A DNA stretch of 6,529 nucleotides from Thermoguttaceae bacterium (lineage in GTDB: Bacteria; Planctomycetota; Planctomycetia; Pirellulales; Thermoguttaceae): positions 1 to 6,529 of the forward strand of contig JAQVID010000188.1 of the NCBI GenBank assembly GCA_028695865.1, written 5' to 3'. Of this stretch, positions 6,422 to 6,529 are shown piece after piece. The stretch's first letter is position 1. Each line of letters begins with the position of its first letter. The notes under the pieces were generated by a model, which was not told the origin of the DNA, made no database searches, and saw nothing but the letters and a program-made list of their open reading frames with translations. The position numbers were made by a program, and so were the translations under genes.

Positions 6422-6468
6422 GAAGCAATTTTGACGAAATTTCTTTGGTAATTGAATAAATTTCTCAA

Positions 6469-6498
6469 TTGACATTATTATAATTGTCCTAATATAAT
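6469..6498 (+). promoter_or_regulatory. Rightward promoter for a gene beyond the right edge
   Basis: A perfect TTGACA (6469-6474), an 18-nt spacer and a perfect TATAAT (6493-6498) on the plus strand. Transcription would start near 6505. A purine-rich GAGGGAG (6507-6513) follows that could serve as ribosome site, but no ATG, GTG or TTG occurs from 6514 to 6529, so the coding start lies outside the window. Confidence 0.75.
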
Positions 6499-6506
6499 AG
6501 TGTCAA
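6477..6506 (-). promoter_or_regulatory. Leftward promoter of the XylR-like regulator
   Basis: On the minus strand a perfect TTGACA (6506-6501), an 18-nt spacer and a perfect TATAAT (6482-6477). Expected transcription start is near 6470, giving a leader of about 65 nt before the ATG at 6405. It overlaps almost completely with the rightward promoter. Confidence 0.75.
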
Positions 6507-6529
6507 GAGGGAGAAAGAAGTTCCTGAAA

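Larger units (their letters stand above)
6469..6506. promoter_or_regulatory. 38-bp imperfect dyad, candidate operator of the regulator
   Basis: Left arm TTGACATTATTATAATTGT and the reverse complement of the right arm, TTGACACTATTATATTAGG, agree at 15 of 19 positions. The arms coincide with the boxes of both promoters, so a protein bound here would block both. AraC-family proteins often bind direct rather than inverted repeats, so the symmetry may reflect the promoters alone. Confidence 0.5.

Noticed and set aside
6406..6468. TTG start extending the regulator by 21 residues
   Set aside because: The TTG would sit about 2 nt after the expected transcription start of a perfect promoter and has no ribosome site. 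The ATG at 6405 gives the normal XylR length.

Overview
The window looks like a piece of a Planctomycetota (or at least PVC-group) chromosome of moderate GC content. The pointers are a twin-arginine signal of the MNRRDF type, a long XylR-type regulator (sugar-binding domain plus AraC helix-turn-helix), a secreted beta-helix glycosidase with an N-terminal beta-sandwich, and rather sparse ribosome binding sites. The phylum is inferred from gene style only, not from a marker gene. All five protein genes lie on the minus strand, so the order of transcription is right to left.

Right end (6529 to 5209): a divergent control region holds two sigma70-type promoters, one on each strand. Each is TTGACA-N18-TATAAT, and together they form a 38-bp imperfect dyad at 6469-6506. 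The leftward promoter drives the XylR-like regulator. The rightward one must drive a gene beginning beyond the window edge. Next (5020 to 4235) is a short-chain dehydrogenase/reductase (SDR) with its own strong promoter, which carries a 13-bp palindrome. The gene is followed by a small hairpin.

Middle (4234 to 3771): a 464-bp gene-free stretch contains two tandem copies (102-bp period) of a hairpin-bearing repeat. A diverged third copy lies at about 1252-1340, directly after another gene. Then comes a probable two-gene operon: an LptB-like ABC ATPase with an unusual charged C-terminal tail of about 135 residues (3770 to 2610), and, 15 nt later, a Tat-exported NodB-fold protein resembling polysaccharide deacetylases (2594 to 1356).

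Left end (1355 to 1): repeat copy A, a hairpin with a T-rich tail that looks like an intrinsic terminator for the operon, and then a secreted GH28-type (polygalacturonase-like) beta-helix protein that runs off the left edge.

Taken together, a sugar-responsive regulator, a sugar or uronate-type SDR, an exported carbohydrate-active protein and a GH28-like enzyme suggest a polysaccharide-use neighbourhood, with pectin or another uronate-containing glycan the simplest guess. Substrates are not shown by the sequence. The most unusual items are the symmetric divergent promoter and the three-copy hairpin repeat.
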